Below, piece by piece: positions 1-8,913 of a stretch of 33,704 nucleotides of DNA. Below the pieces are notes generated by a model that did no database searches, was not told where the DNA came from, and was given only the letters and a program-made list of their open reading frames with translations. Numbering within the stretch: the first letter of the stretch is position 1; every line of letters starts with the position of its first letter. Made by a program: the position numbers and the translations under genes. Source of the stretch: Parachlamydiales bacterium (lineage in GTDB: Bacteria; Chlamydiota; Chlamydiia; Chlamydiales; Rhabdochlamydiaceae); NCBI GenBank assembly GCA_947474635.1, contig CANJJB010000014.1, forward strand, positions 1 to 33,704, given 5' to 3'.

Positions 1-49
1 GGTATTTATCTTTCTTCTTAGGAGGGTGTTTATCTTTTCTAGCTGTCAT
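1..49 (-). CDS. possible N-terminus of a gene running off the left edge
   Basis: On the minus strand an ATG at 49-47 opens a frame that stays open to the window edge and encodes a very basic start (MTARKDKHPPKKKDKY). A weak purine stretch (AGCAGG) lies a few bases upstream. Only 16 codons are visible, so neither the family nor the reality of the gene can be judged. It would be transcribed away from the gene starting at 278. Confidence 0.25.
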   Translation of the reverse strand, partial: MTARKDKHPPKKKDKY

Positions 50-277
50 ACTGTGCCTGCTTTTTTTTGTCTGGTAACAAAAAATTTATAGACACGTTGG
101 CTTGAAGGCAAGAAAATCTTTATCCGCAGCTATTTATGCAACAACGCCTCTATACTTGTAATATTTTTATATTTACAATCTGTGCATCTTCATGTTTTTT
201 AGGTGTCAAACTATTGATTCATGACGGAAAAGCTCGGTGGAGAACTTTCTAAAATTACTTAAACAATCAAGGATAAC
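50..277. other. upstream intergenic region of the first FG-GAP gene
   Basis: This 228-base AT-rich stretch has no convincing ORF. An imperfect palindrome lies at 156-178, with arms TTGTAA and TTACAA around an A/T core; it could be an operator or chance in AT-rich DNA. No clear sigma-70 -35/-10 pair with 16-18 base spacing was found. A Shine-Dalgarno sequence (AAGGA) precedes the ATG at 278. The same AAGGAT-CA-ATG context recurs before the paralogue at 2560, so the ribosome site was duplicated with the gene. Confidence 0.3.
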
Positions 278-2521
278 ATGAGCGCAATTGTTCCTTATCC
301 GGCCAGTGGAGCGTTTGATAATCAAGGTCAGCGTACTGCTGAAACTAGACTCGGTAATCCAAATGCTCCGCATGCTTATGAAATCGTCTCTGACACTTCC
401 CCAGATTCCACCTCGCGCAAAGTGATAGAAGTATTTTGTAGTGCATGTCACAAACTCATTGAAGATCTTCCTCCTCTTATATCTAAAACCACACCTCATG
501 ACACTCTAGAAGGCGACTATCAATATCCCATTGAAGTGGTGAATACTCCTCTTAAGTTAGCGCAAGCCATGCTAAAGCGCTTTGGAGACAACCTCCCGCT
601 AAAACTTTTGCTTCAGTATTGCATAGATTATCCCGCATCAGTCTCAGCTTCCTTTTTAAAGAGCGCAGCACCTCAAGCTTGGAGTCAGGACAACCATGAC
701 GTATCAGTAGATCGACAATCGCGAAGTAAGAATGCTGTACAGCATAGAGAGACTTACGCCATGGATGCTACCGAAAGTCATACAGATGACATAAATATTA
801 AAGTGTTTCCCTGCGGACACGCTTACCATTCTAACTGTTTAAGTAATGTGAGCGATTGTTCTATGCTGCTCACTTGCGCAAAAGTTGCAGCTCTTTTTCC
901 ACACAAAGGATTGGTTCTGAACTTTAATCCGTCTCCTGCTCAAGTGCTTCCAACTAGTTCACCAGAAAAAAACTCAGCAGGTAAGTGTGCAGGCAATGTT
1001 GGTTATCGATTTTGGGGAGCTGGTAGTGTTGCGAATTTGTCTGATTGGAAAAAATATGGGATAAGAAGGTCGGTCACATTGCTCACAGCTGCTGCAGGTC
1101 TTGCTACATTGATCGCATTACAATTCAAAAAAGCAACGAATCCCGATGAAGAAGGTTGCGCATATGATCAAGCAACTGTGGATGCTTACCAAAGTTTGAT
1201 GCCAGATCTTGATACGCTATCCTATTTGAATCAAACGGCCAAAGGTGCATATGTCCAATTGAAAGGTTTAAACACATCATCCTGCGATACGATGGCTACT
1301 GTCACAACAAAAGTAGTGAATTATCTAGATGCGAATGGAATATCAGCTGTTTGCAAGCAAACGATTCTGCCATTATTAAATCCATTAGCAGCGCTTAGTG
1401 TAACATCGCAGACCATCGGAGTTGTGTGGGATTATTTATCGGCGGCACAGACCAATAGTGCGTGCGTTTCAGGGCCGATGTTCAGTAGAGGGGAAAGTTA
1501 CACTGCTGGCAACGGTTCTTTTGGGATCACTGTTGCTGATTTCAACGGGGATGACAAGCTAGATCTAGCTTTGCCTAATATATATTCTAATGATGTGTCT
1601 GTATTGCTTGGAAAGGGAGATGGCACTTTTCGGGCAGCTGTAAATTATGAAGTTGGCCCCCCGATATCTACAATAGGATTTGGTGGAGCTGTAGGTATTG
1701 TTCCTGGTGATTTCAACAGAGATGGTAAATCAGATCTTGCTGTTGCCAATAATATAGCCAATGCTACTTCTATATTGCTGGGAAATGGTGATGGTACTTT
1801 TCAGGTGCCCGTAAATTATGCAGTTGGCAGGAGCCCTTATGGAATAACTGTTAGCGATTTCAATAGGGATGGAAAGTTAGATCTAGCTGTGACTAATTAT
1901 CCAAATGGTGTGTCTGTATTGCTTGGGAAGGGGGATGGCACTTTTCAAGGAGCCGTAAATTATGAAGTTGTCTCTACTTCTACCAATGGAATAGCTGTCA
2001 GCGATTTCAATAGGGACGGCAATCCAGACCTAGCTTTGTCTGCTTCCTATCCAGGTGCTGTGTCTATATTACTCGGCAATGGTGATGGGACTTTTCAGAC
2101 AGCCGTAAGTTATGGAGCTGGCTTGCGTCCTATAACAATAGTTGCTAAAGACTTCAACAAGGATGGCAAGCCAGACCTTGCTGTAGCCAATTATGGTTCA
2201 CAAAGTGTTTCTGTATTGCTCGGAGCAGGCAATGGTACTTTTGGGACAGCCGTAAATTATGGGGTCGGCCCTTCTCCTTTCAGAATAACTACTAGCGATT
2301 TTAATAGAGATGGTAAGCCCGATCTTACTGTGGCAAACAGGAATTCAAATGATATATCTGTATTGCTTGGAGTAGGTGATGGCACTTTTCAGGCGGCTGT
2401 AAATTATACAGTTGGTGTCGGTCCTAGTGGAATAGCTGCAGGTGATTTCAATAGGGATGGCAAGCCAGATTTAGTTGTTGCTAATTTTACTGAGGTTCTG
2501 GCGTTGCTGAATGCAGATTAG
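278..2521 (+). CDS. RING-like / transmembrane / seven-repeat FG-GAP (integrin-like propeller) protein
   Basis: A 747-residue protein with three visible parts. The N-terminal ~260 residues carry a RING-H2-like Cys/His set: C54-x2-C57, then FPCGHAYHSNCL (C179, H181, H184, C187), then C194 and C200. The loop of about 120 residues after C57 is far longer than in ordinary RINGs. A single hydrophobic segment spans about residues 266-284, flanked by RR and KK. A linker with four cysteines follows. From about residue 410 come seven FG-GAP/VCBS repeats of about 48 residues, each with a DFNxDGxxDL calcium-binding loop and a SVLLGxGDGTF turn; seven repeats fit a complete integrin-alpha-like propeller. 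There is no N-terminal signal peptide, so delivery by type III secretion or as a signal-anchor protein is possible (inference). The ATG at 278 has a good AAGGA site. The function is unknown; an adhesion or host-ubiquitin role is speculation. Confidence 0.85.
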   Translation: MSAIVPYPASGAFDNQGQRTAETRLGNPNAPHAYEIVSDTSPDSTSRKVIEVFCSACHKLIEDLPPLISKTTPHDTLEGDYQYPIEVVNTPLKLAQAMLKRFGDNLPLKLLLQYCIDYPASVSASFLKSAAPQAWSQDNHDVSVDRQSRSKNAVQHRETYAMDATESHTDDINIKVFPCGHAYHSNCLSNVSDCSMLLTCAKVAALFPHKGLVLNFNPSPAQVLPTSSPEKNSAGKCAGNVGYRFWGAGSVANLSDWKKYGIRRSVTLLTAAAGLATLIALQFKKATNPDEEGCAYDQATVDAYQSLMPDLDTLSYLNQTAKGAYVQLKGLNTSSCDTMATVTTKVVNYLDANGISAVCKQTILPLLNPLAALSVTSQTIGVVWDYLSAAQTNSACVSGPMFSRGESYTAGNGSFGITVADFNGDDKLDLALPNIYSNDVSVLLGKGDGTFRAAVNYEVGPPISTIGFGGAVGIVPGDFNRDGKSDLAVANNIANATSILLGNGDGTFQVPVNYAVGRSPYGITVSDFNRDGKLDLAVTNYPNGVSVLLGKGDGTFQGAVNYEVVSTSTNGIAVSDFNRDGNPDLALSASYPGAVSILLGNGDGTFQTAVSYGAGLRPITIVAKDFNKDGKPDLAVANYGSQSVSVLLGAGNGTFGTAVNYGVGPSPFRITTSDFNRDGKPDLTVANRNSNDISVLLGVGDGTFQAAVNYTVGVGPSGIAAGDFNRDGKPDLVVANFTEVLALLNAD

Positions 2522-2559
2522 ATTGTTGCTTAAGAGTCTCTCATACAATTAAGGATCAC

Positions 2560-4645
2560 ATGAGTGCAATTGCTTCTTATCCACCCACCGCAGCGCTTGA
2601 TAGCCAAAGTCAGCACACTGCGAAAGCTCGATTCGGTAATCCGAATGCTCCGCATGCCTATGAAATCGTCTCTGACACCTCTCCAGATACTACCTCGCGC
2701 AAAGTGACAGAGGTTTTTTGTAGTGCATGCTACAAACTCATTGAAGATCTTCCTCGTATTCTATCTATAACCACACCCCACGATATTCTGGACAGTGACT
2801 ATCAATATCCCATTGAAGCAGTGAACACTCCACTTAAGTTAGCGCAAGCCATGCTAAAACGCTTTGGGAGTAACCTCCCGCTAAAACTTTTGCTTCAGTA
2901 TTGCATAGATTATCCCGCATCTGTATCAGCCACTTTTTTAAAGAGTGGAGCGTCCCAAGCTTGGAGCCGGGACGACTATGACATGTCGTTAGATCGTCAA
3001 GTACGTAGCAAGAATGCTGCATGGGATAAAGAGACCTATGCCATGGATGCTACTGCAAGTCATACAGATGACATAAGCATTAAGATTTTTCCCTGCGGAC
3101 ACGCTTACCATTCTAACTGTTTAAGTAATGGGAGCGATTGTTCTATGCTGCCCACTTGCGCAAAAGTGGCAGCTCTTTTTCCACACAAAGGGTTGGTTCT
3201 GAACTTTAGTCCGTCTCCTGCTCAAGCGCTTCCAACTAGTTCGCCAGAAAAAAATTCAGCAAGTAAGTGTGCAGGAAATGTAGGCTATCGATTTTGGGGA
3301 GCTGGTAGTGTCGCTAATTTATCTGATTGGAAAAAATATGGGATAAGAAGGTCAGTCACATTGCTCACAGCTGCTGCAGGCCTTGCCGCATTGGTTGCAT
3401 TACAATTCAAAAAAGCAACAAATCTCGATGAAGAAGGTTGTGCTTATGATCAAGCAACTGTAGATGCTTACCAAAGTTTCATGCCAGATCTTGATACGTT
3501 ATCATATTTGAATCAAACGGCCAAAAGGTGCATATGTCCAATTGAAAGGGTTAAACACATCATCTTGCGATACGATGGCCACTGTTACAACAAAAGTGGT
3601 TAATTATCTGGATGCGAACGGAATATCAGCTGCCTGTAAACAAGCAATTTTGCCATTGTTAAATCCATTAGCAGTGCTTAGTGTAACATCCCAGACGATC
3701 CGAGTTGTGTGGGATTATTTATCAGGGGCGCAGAATAGTAGTGCGTGCGTTGGAGCGGTAGCGACCTTTGCTGGAGGAGTAAGTTATGGTGCGGGCAGCG
3801 GGCCTTATGATGTAACTAGTAGCGATTTTAACGGAGATGGTAAGCCAGATCTCGCAGTGACCGACAGCGGTTCTACTACTGCTTCTGTATTGCTTGGAAA
3901 AGGAGATGGGACTTTTGGGGCAGCTGTCAATTATGGAGTTGGTTTGGGACCTACAGGAATAGCTACCGCTGATTTTAATAGAGACGGCAAGGCAGATTTA
4001 GCTGTGGCTAATTGGGCATCTAACGATGTTTCTATCTTGCTTGGGAAAGGAGACGGGACTTTTCGGGCAGCTGTTAATTATACAGTTGGTACTAATCCTT
4101 TATATGTGGATATTAGTGATTTTAACAAAGATGGTAGATTAGATTTAGCGGTCACTAATTTTGATTCTGGGACAGTTTCAATCTTGCTTGGCATTGGTAA
4201 TGGTACTTTTCAGGGAACTATAAATTATGGAGCTGGTTCGGTTCCTAGAATTATATCTATTGGCGATTTCAATAAGGATGGGAACCTAGATCTTGCTGTG
4301 GTAGATGTAGACTTAAAAAATGTTGCTATATTGCTTGGAGCAGGCGATGGGAGCTTTCAGGTAGCTGGCAATTATGGGGTTGGTTCGGCACCTTTAGGAA
4401 TAGTTACTGATGATTTCAACGCAGATGGCAAGGCAGATCTTGCTGTGACCGATAATGGCGCTGGTTCTAGCATTTCTGTATTGCTTGGGAAAGGAGATGG
4501 GACTTTTCAGGGGGCTGTCAAATATGTAGTCGGCTCGCGTCCTTGTGGTATAGTTACTGATGATTTCAATCTGGATGGCAAGCCGGATCTAGCTATTGCT
4601 AATGAGGGTCCAGATACTGTGACGGTATTATTAAATTCAGGGTAG
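2560..4645 (+). pseudogene. frameshifted tandem paralogue of the RING-like/FG-GAP protein (six repeats)
   Basis: This is a second copy of the preceding gene, starting 38 bases after its stop with the same ribosome-site context. It is split into a frame at 2560-3603 (347 codons) and a frame at 3542-4645 (367 codons, TTG at its head). Where the first copy reads GCC-AAA-GGT, this copy has four A residues (3523-3526), shifting the frame at residue 322. The matching sequence continues in the new frame with no further lesion. Joined, it would be about 694 residues. The Cys/His set (CSAC, FPCGHAYHSNCL), the membrane segment and the linker cysteines are conserved. The propeller has six repeats rather than seven and is much more diverged than the front. 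It may be a recent pseudogene, a phase-variable or slippage-expressed gene, or a sequencing error. Selection on the downstream frame looks intact. Confidence 0.75.
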
Positions 4646-4665
4646 TTTTTCACTGAAGAAAGCAA

Positions 4666-6099
4666 CTAAAAAAGATCGTCCATTGTGAGTGTTACATCTG
4701 CGGTTTCAAAGTAGCCTGCGTTTTTTTTTACTCCGTAAGGCGTAATGAGAGTGATGAAGACGCTCTTTTTTGTGTTTGTGTGGGATAGAAAGAGGGCTTT
4801 TTTTTCTCTGAGCTGCTGGTCGTAACTCTTGTTGATTACGAACTCTTCATTGCAATATTTAATTTCGCATAGGTTGATACAGTTATCTGCGCGGTCAATG
4901 AGAAGATCTATTTGGGCGCTTTTTTGTTTGCTGCACTTGGGTGGCTTGTAGATCCATCCAGACGCATTAGTGAGTATTCCGCTGATCCCGAGAGCTCCCT
5001 TGATTTTGGAAAGGTGTTTAAGGCATAACATTTCAAAAGCATATCCTGCCCAAGCCGAGCCAAGAGAGCTATTGAATACACTCATCCAAAATTTATCTTC
5101 TTTGTTTTCTTTGGCTTTTGCAGCCCATTTTAGATAGAAGAGGGAATATTCATCGATGAGTCTAAAGCTGCTTTCTTTTTTTTGTTTTTCAAAATCTTTT
5201 ATGAGGAGAATGAATCCTGATTGCTCGAGTTCATCAAGTATGCTATTCATGCCGCCTCCGGGTGTCATTTTTGTTTTTTTAGCAAGAACAGATTTTGTTA
5301 ATCCATAAGGGTGCTCTGCTAAAACTTTCACGATGTTGACATGGCGAGTGTGTTTTTCAAAGAGAGAAGCATAGAGCTCATCAAACTCATCGACAAGAGG
5401 TCCTTCAAAGCAAAGATAACTGATAGTCTGAAGCGCTGATTTGCCTTTTTCGACGTAGTTGAGGTATTTAGGAATGCCACCGATTGCCATGTAAATGTCG
5501 ATGATTGCTTTACGTGTTAAGGTGATGTCTCGGTATTTGAGAAACTCTTCTGTTTCTTGGAGAGTGAAGGGAAGAAGGCGCATTTCTGCTGTCAGGCGTC
5601 CATGCAGCCCTCCTTTATCGCGGATAACTTTTTTAATCATCCATGAGGCTGCAGATCCACAAACTACTACGATAACGCGAGGATCTTCTGACATATAGCG
5701 GTTCCAAAAATGATCGAGATCTTGCAGGAAATCAGAGCGCGGGCCTGCAAGCCACGGCAGTTCATCAAAGAACAGAATAATCCGATCAGGACTTTTTACT
5801 TTTTCAATGGCTTGTCTTAAATGGGTGAAGGCGTCAAACCAGCTGGCAGGAGGTTTTTGCTCTTTTCCAAATACACGCGTAAATTCTCCTGAAAAGTTTT
5901 TTAGCTGTTTTTTTATGCTAGCGCCTTTTACACCCGTGAGCGCAAAGTAGAGGCCTTGGTTTCTAAAGAATTCTCGAATAAGAAATGTTTTTCCCACGCG
6001 CCTTCTTCCATAGACGGCTAAAAATTCTGGTTTTCCAGATTGGAATAGCTGGCTTAACACTTTAATTTCTTTCTGTCTGGCAAATATAGGAGGCTTCAT
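4666..6099 (-). CDS. AAA ATPase (ATPase_2 type) with C-terminal DUF234 / PD-(D/E)XK-like domain
   Basis: 477 residues. The N-terminus has a P-loop GRRRVGKT (residues 31-38) and a Walker B strand IILFFDELPW near residues 105-114, followed by the VVVCGSAASWM strand typical of the archaeal-type ATPase_2 family. The middle holds a winged-helix-like region (about 250-310). The C-terminus has IDLLID followed by INLCEIKY, the D...ExK signature of the restriction-endonuclease fold that forms the DUF234 part of these proteins. Substrate and role are not known for this family; links to mobile DNA are common. The ATG at 6099 has an AAGGA site. Two inverted repeats lie 17 bases upstream of the start (6116-6209), suggesting autoregulation or a recognition site (inference). 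It is convergent with the FG-GAP pair, with only 20 bases between stops. Confidence 0.8.
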   Translation of the reverse strand: MKPPIFARQKEIKVLSQLFQSGKPEFLAVYGRRRVGKTFLIREFFRNQGLYFALTGVKGASIKKQLKNFSGEFTRVFGKEQKPPASWFDAFTHLRQAIEKVKSPDRIILFFDELPWLAGPRSDFLQDLDHFWNRYMSEDPRVIVVVCGSAASWMIKKVIRDKGGLHGRLTAEMRLLPFTLQETEEFLKYRDITLTRKAIIDIYMAIGGIPKYLNYVEKGKSALQTISYLCFEGPLVDEFDELYASLFEKHTRHVNIVKVLAEHPYGLTKSVLAKKTKMTPGGGMNSILDELEQSGFILLIKDFEKQKKESSFRLIDEYSLFYLKWAAKAKENKEDKFWMSVFNSSLGSAWAGYAFEMLCLKHLSKIKGALGISGILTNASGWIYKPPKCSKQKSAQIDLLIDRADNCINLCEIKYCNEEFVINKSYDQQLREKKALFLSHTNTKKSVFITLITPYGVKKNAGYFETADVTLTMDDLF

Positions 6100-6115
6100 A
6101 AAATTTCCTTGTTTT

Positions 6116-6209
6116 CATCAAACTCGCAGAATGTGGCAAAAAAAGCAAGATTCTGCGGGTTTGATGCTTAATCTCGCAGAATCTATCAAAAAAAGCAAGA
6201 TTCTGCGAG
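6116..6209. repeat. two tandem inverted repeats upstream of the AAA ATPase
   Basis: Two copies of an inverted repeat are spaced 50 bases apart. Copy 1 has 17-base arms at 6116-6132 and 6150-6166 with one mismatch (CATCAAACTCGCAGAAT and its complement). Copy 2 has perfect 10-base arms CTCGCAGAAT at 6173-6182 and ATTCTGCGAG at 6200-6209. Both loops share CAAAAAAAGCAAG, so the units are direct repeats as well as palindromes. They sit between the ATPase start and the amidase gene and could be operators, a nuclease target or a small repeat element. Confidence 0.7.
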
Positions 6210-6349
6210 TTTGACGAGGGTGATATTTTCTTAATATGTTTAAAATAAGCAACTTAAGTGTTTTGCGAATTTTTGTGTGTAATGTGCCTTCTCAAGCGGT
6301 GGCATAAAAAAGCTGAAAAATATTCGCAAGACGGTATAGACTTCCCTTC

Positions 6350-7039
6350 ATGGCGCAATTAATCTGGTACGTTGTACTTCCACTTCTTTCTATTTTTTCG
6401 ATGATTCCTTTAGAATCTGCTGTTGCAAGACCTCTTAAGCCTTTGCGCGCATCTATTCCTCAGCATGCAAAGCCTCTGGTGATTTTAGATCCGGGCCATG
6501 GAGGATCAGATGAGGGAGCTAAGGTTAATTTTTTTCATGAAAAAAGAATTACGCTCGTTACTACACTTGTCTTAAAAAAACTTTTAGAGGCAAAGGATTA
6601 CAGGGTGATTTTGACGCGCAGCAGAGATGTCTTTGTGCCTCTTGAGAGGAGAGTTTCCATTGCGAATAAGACGCAGGCTGTTATTTTTGTCAGCATCCAT
6701 TATAATGCTTCCCATTCGACAGATGCAAAAGGTATGGAAGTTTTTTATTACAAGGGTCGCAATGCTTCTCGTAGCCAATCCTCTAAGCACTTAGCAGATA
6801 ATATTTTGAGCCAGTTGATTAAAGAGACAGAGGCAGACTCAAGAGGTGTTAAGGCGGGTAACTTTCATGTGATTAGAGAGACTGATATGCCGGCTGTTTT
6901 AGTAGAAGGTGGTTTTATGACCAATAAGGAAGAGCGACTTCTACTCAGAGACAAAACCTACCTCAATAAGGTAGCCTCCGGGATTGCAGAAGGTATTGAC
7001 CAGTATTTAAGAAAACACAGCGCTCTCACCGTACATTAA
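6350..7039 (+). CDS. amiA: N-acetylmuramoyl-L-alanine amidase (Amidase_3)
   Basis: 229 residues, a zinc amidase that cleaves the bond between N-acetylmuramic acid and L-alanine of the peptidoglycan stem peptide. An N-terminal hydrophobic stretch (about residues 5-20, ending AVA-R near 26) looks like a signal peptide, placing the enzyme in the periplasm. Zinc and catalytic positions of Amidase_3 are visible: DPGHGG (H50), HEKRIT (E64), SIHYN (H117) and VEGGF (E186). There is no recognisable Shine-Dalgarno before the ATG. A TATAGA hexamer at 6335-6340 would put the transcript start within a few bases of it, so a leaderless message is possible. It lies 18 bases upstream of gnd in the same direction. 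In chlamydiae such an enzyme would act on the limited septal peptidoglycan (family knowledge). Confidence 0.9.
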   Translation: MAQLIWYVVLPLLSIFSMIPLESAVARPLKPLRASIPQHAKPLVILDPGHGGSDEGAKVNFFHEKRITLVTTLVLKKLLEAKDYRVILTRSRDVFVPLERRVSIANKTQAVIFVSIHYNASHSTDAKGMEVFYYKGRNASRSQSSKHLADNILSQLIKETEADSRGVKAGNFHVIRETDMPAVLVEGGFMTNKEERLLLRDKTYLNKVASGIAEGIDQYLRKHSALTVH

Positions 7040-7057
7040 AAAAATAAGGAATAATAA

Positions 7058-8503
7058 ATGGAAGCAGATATTGGACTCGTTGGACTTGCGGTGATGGGAC
7101 AAAACTTAGTCCTAAACATGAATGATCACGGCTTTAAAGTGGTTGTTTTTAATCGCACAGTATCCAAGGTGGATGATTTTTTACAGGGCCCTGCAAAAAA
7201 TACGGAAGTTCAGGGGGCGCATTCTTTACAAGATTTTTTTAAACTTTTGAAAAGACCTCGCAAGGTCATGCTCATGGTCAAAGCAGGAGCGCCTGTCGAT
7301 GATCTGATTGAGGAGTGTCTTCCCTTTCTAGAGAAGGGAGATGTGCTGATCGATGGTGGCAATAGCTTCTATCACGATACGGAAAGACGGGTGAAAGAAC
7401 TTGGGGAAAAAGGAATTCTATTTGTAGGAGCTGGAGTGTCAGGAGGGGAAGAAGGCGCAAGACATGGGCCTTCTATCATGCCAGGTGGTCATCCTGAAGC
7501 GTGGCCTATTGTAAAACCTATTCTCCAAGCCATTTCTGCAAAAGCAGAGGATGGATCAGCGTGCTGTGAGTGGATCGGTGAAGGAGGCTCGGGTCATTAT
7601 GTCAAAATGGTTCATAACGGCATTGAATATGGAGACATGCAGCTCACATCAGAGGCCTACCATCTTCTGAAAGATGTCATCAAAGCATCTGGACCTGAAA
7701 TGCAAAAAGTGTTTATGGAGTGGAATCAAGGTGAGCTATCGAGTTACTTGATAGAGATCACTGCGCAGATTTTAGGATTTTTAGATAAAGATGGGAAGCT
7801 GCTACTGGATAAAATTTTGGATAAAGCAGGACAGAAGGGAACAGGAAAATGGACAGGCATTAGCGCGCTTGAATTAGGCGTTCCCGTAACACTCATTGGA
7901 GAAGCTGTTTTTGCAAGATGTCTTTCTTCTATGAAAGAAGAAAGAGTTGTAGCAAGTAAGCAGTACCCTGCTCCCGCATATACTTTTTCTGGCGATAAGA
8001 AAGCTTTTATAAACTCTTTGAAAGATGCTCTTTATATGGCCAAGATGATTAGCTACGCGCAAGGCTTTATGCTCATGCGCACAGCTGCTAAAGAAATGCG
8101 CTGGACTTTAAACTACGGCTCGATTGCGCTCATGTGGAGAGAGGGGTGCATTATTCGGAGCGCATTTTTAAATAAGATCAAAAGCGCTTATGACCAAAAT
8201 AAAGATCTCCCCAATCTTCTCTTAGATCCATTTTTTATCAAGGAAGTTAAAAAATCTGAGCAAGGCTTAAGGATGACAGCTGCAACTGCTTGTCAGGCAG
8301 GTATTCCTATTCCTGCACTTGGGACTGCGCTTTCATTTTTTGATGGGTATAGATCAGCAAGACTCCCTGCCAATCTCTTGCAGGCTCAGCGCGATTTCTT
8401 TGGAGCGCACACCTACGAGCTCGTTGATAAGCCGGGACAGTTTGTGCATACGAACTGGACAGGAACAGGTGGCAACGTGAGTTCTAGTACCTATAACGTT
8501 TAG
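7058..8503 (+). CDS. gnd: 6-phosphogluconate dehydrogenase, decarboxylating
   Basis: 481 residues, the usual full length. It oxidises 6-phosphogluconate to ribulose 5-phosphate and CO2 with NADP in the cytosolic oxidative pentose phosphate pathway. The N-terminal Rossmann motif GLAVMGQNL begins at residue 8 and is followed by FNRT, the NADP-binding strand end. The substrate and catalytic signatures GVSGGEEGARHGPSIMPGG and HYVKMVHNGIEY are intact, and the C-terminus ends HTNWTGTGG, which reaches across the dimer. The start ATG has an AAGGA site 9 bases upstream. It directly follows the amidase and may be co-transcribed with it. No strong terminator is visible after the stop. Confidence 0.96.
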   Translation: MEADIGLVGLAVMGQNLVLNMNDHGFKVVVFNRTVSKVDDFLQGPAKNTEVQGAHSLQDFFKLLKRPRKVMLMVKAGAPVDDLIEECLPFLEKGDVLIDGGNSFYHDTERRVKELGEKGILFVGAGVSGGEEGARHGPSIMPGGHPEAWPIVKPILQAISAKAEDGSACCEWIGEGGSGHYVKMVHNGIEYGDMQLTSEAYHLLKDVIKASGPEMQKVFMEWNQGELSSYLIEITAQILGFLDKDGKLLLDKILDKAGQKGTGKWTGISALELGVPVTLIGEAVFARCLSSMKEERVVASKQYPAPAYTFSGDKKAFINSLKDALYMAKMISYAQGFMLMRTAAKEMRWTLNYGSIALMWREGCIIRSAFLNKIKSAYDQNKDLPNLLLDPFFIKEVKKSEQGLRMTAATACQAGIPIPALGTALSFFDGYRSARLPANLLQAQRDFFGAHTYELVDKPGQFVHTNWTGTGGNVSSSTYNV

Positions 8504-8572
8504 TTTTGCCGGCAGCAGTACACACGTCCCTTCTCTTCTTTCAGGGGTGTTTGCACTGTTATTTAGTATTTT

Positions 8573-8845
8573 CTATTGGACCTTGTTATAATATGTTACT
8601 TGATAATTTTTCCCATCAGAGGCAGTTGTCCGGAATTTCCGGACAACTGCTTGTTCAATTAATTCTCTCTTTTTGAAAATATTTTGGATGTGCTCAGATA
8701 TGGTGCGTTTGTCTTTATCAAATAACTCACATAGCTGTCCTTGATTTAACCAAACAGTTTCATCTTGAAGTCGTACTTCGATCTTGGTTTGACCATCCTC
8801 TGTCTGATATAGCAACAGAGAGGTGTCTGTAGGAATAACATCCAT
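8573..8845 (-). pseudogene. RhuM-family protein, N-terminal remnant
   Basis: 90 residues matching, by eye, the N-terminal domain of RhuM-type virulence-associated proteins: a TKIEVRLQDETVWLNQGQLCELF start, KRTISEHIQNIF, and then VVRKFRTTASDGKNYQVTYYN. Family members are usually more than 300 residues and continue after YYN with a conserved LDxIIAVGYR block. Here the frame ends three residues after YYN and the following bases do not encode that block in the same frame. The ribosome site (AAAGGA before the ATG at 8845) is intact, so the short product may still be made. It sits alone between gnd and hemF, as expected for a decayed accessory insertion. Confidence 0.7.
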
Positions 8846-8913
8846 CTTTTCCTTTGAGCAATTGTTTTTGTTTAAGCGGTTAGCTTAGCTGTATGTAGAA
8901 AAAATGTCTACTT

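Noticed and set aside
61-68. T run as an intrinsic terminator
   Set aside because: No GC-rich stem precedes it on the plus strand and no plus-strand gene ends there.
1480-2500. Tandem DNA repeat or variable-number array
   Set aside because: The periodicity reflects degenerate FG-GAP protein repeats of about 48 residues; nucleotide copies are too diverged to be a slippage array.
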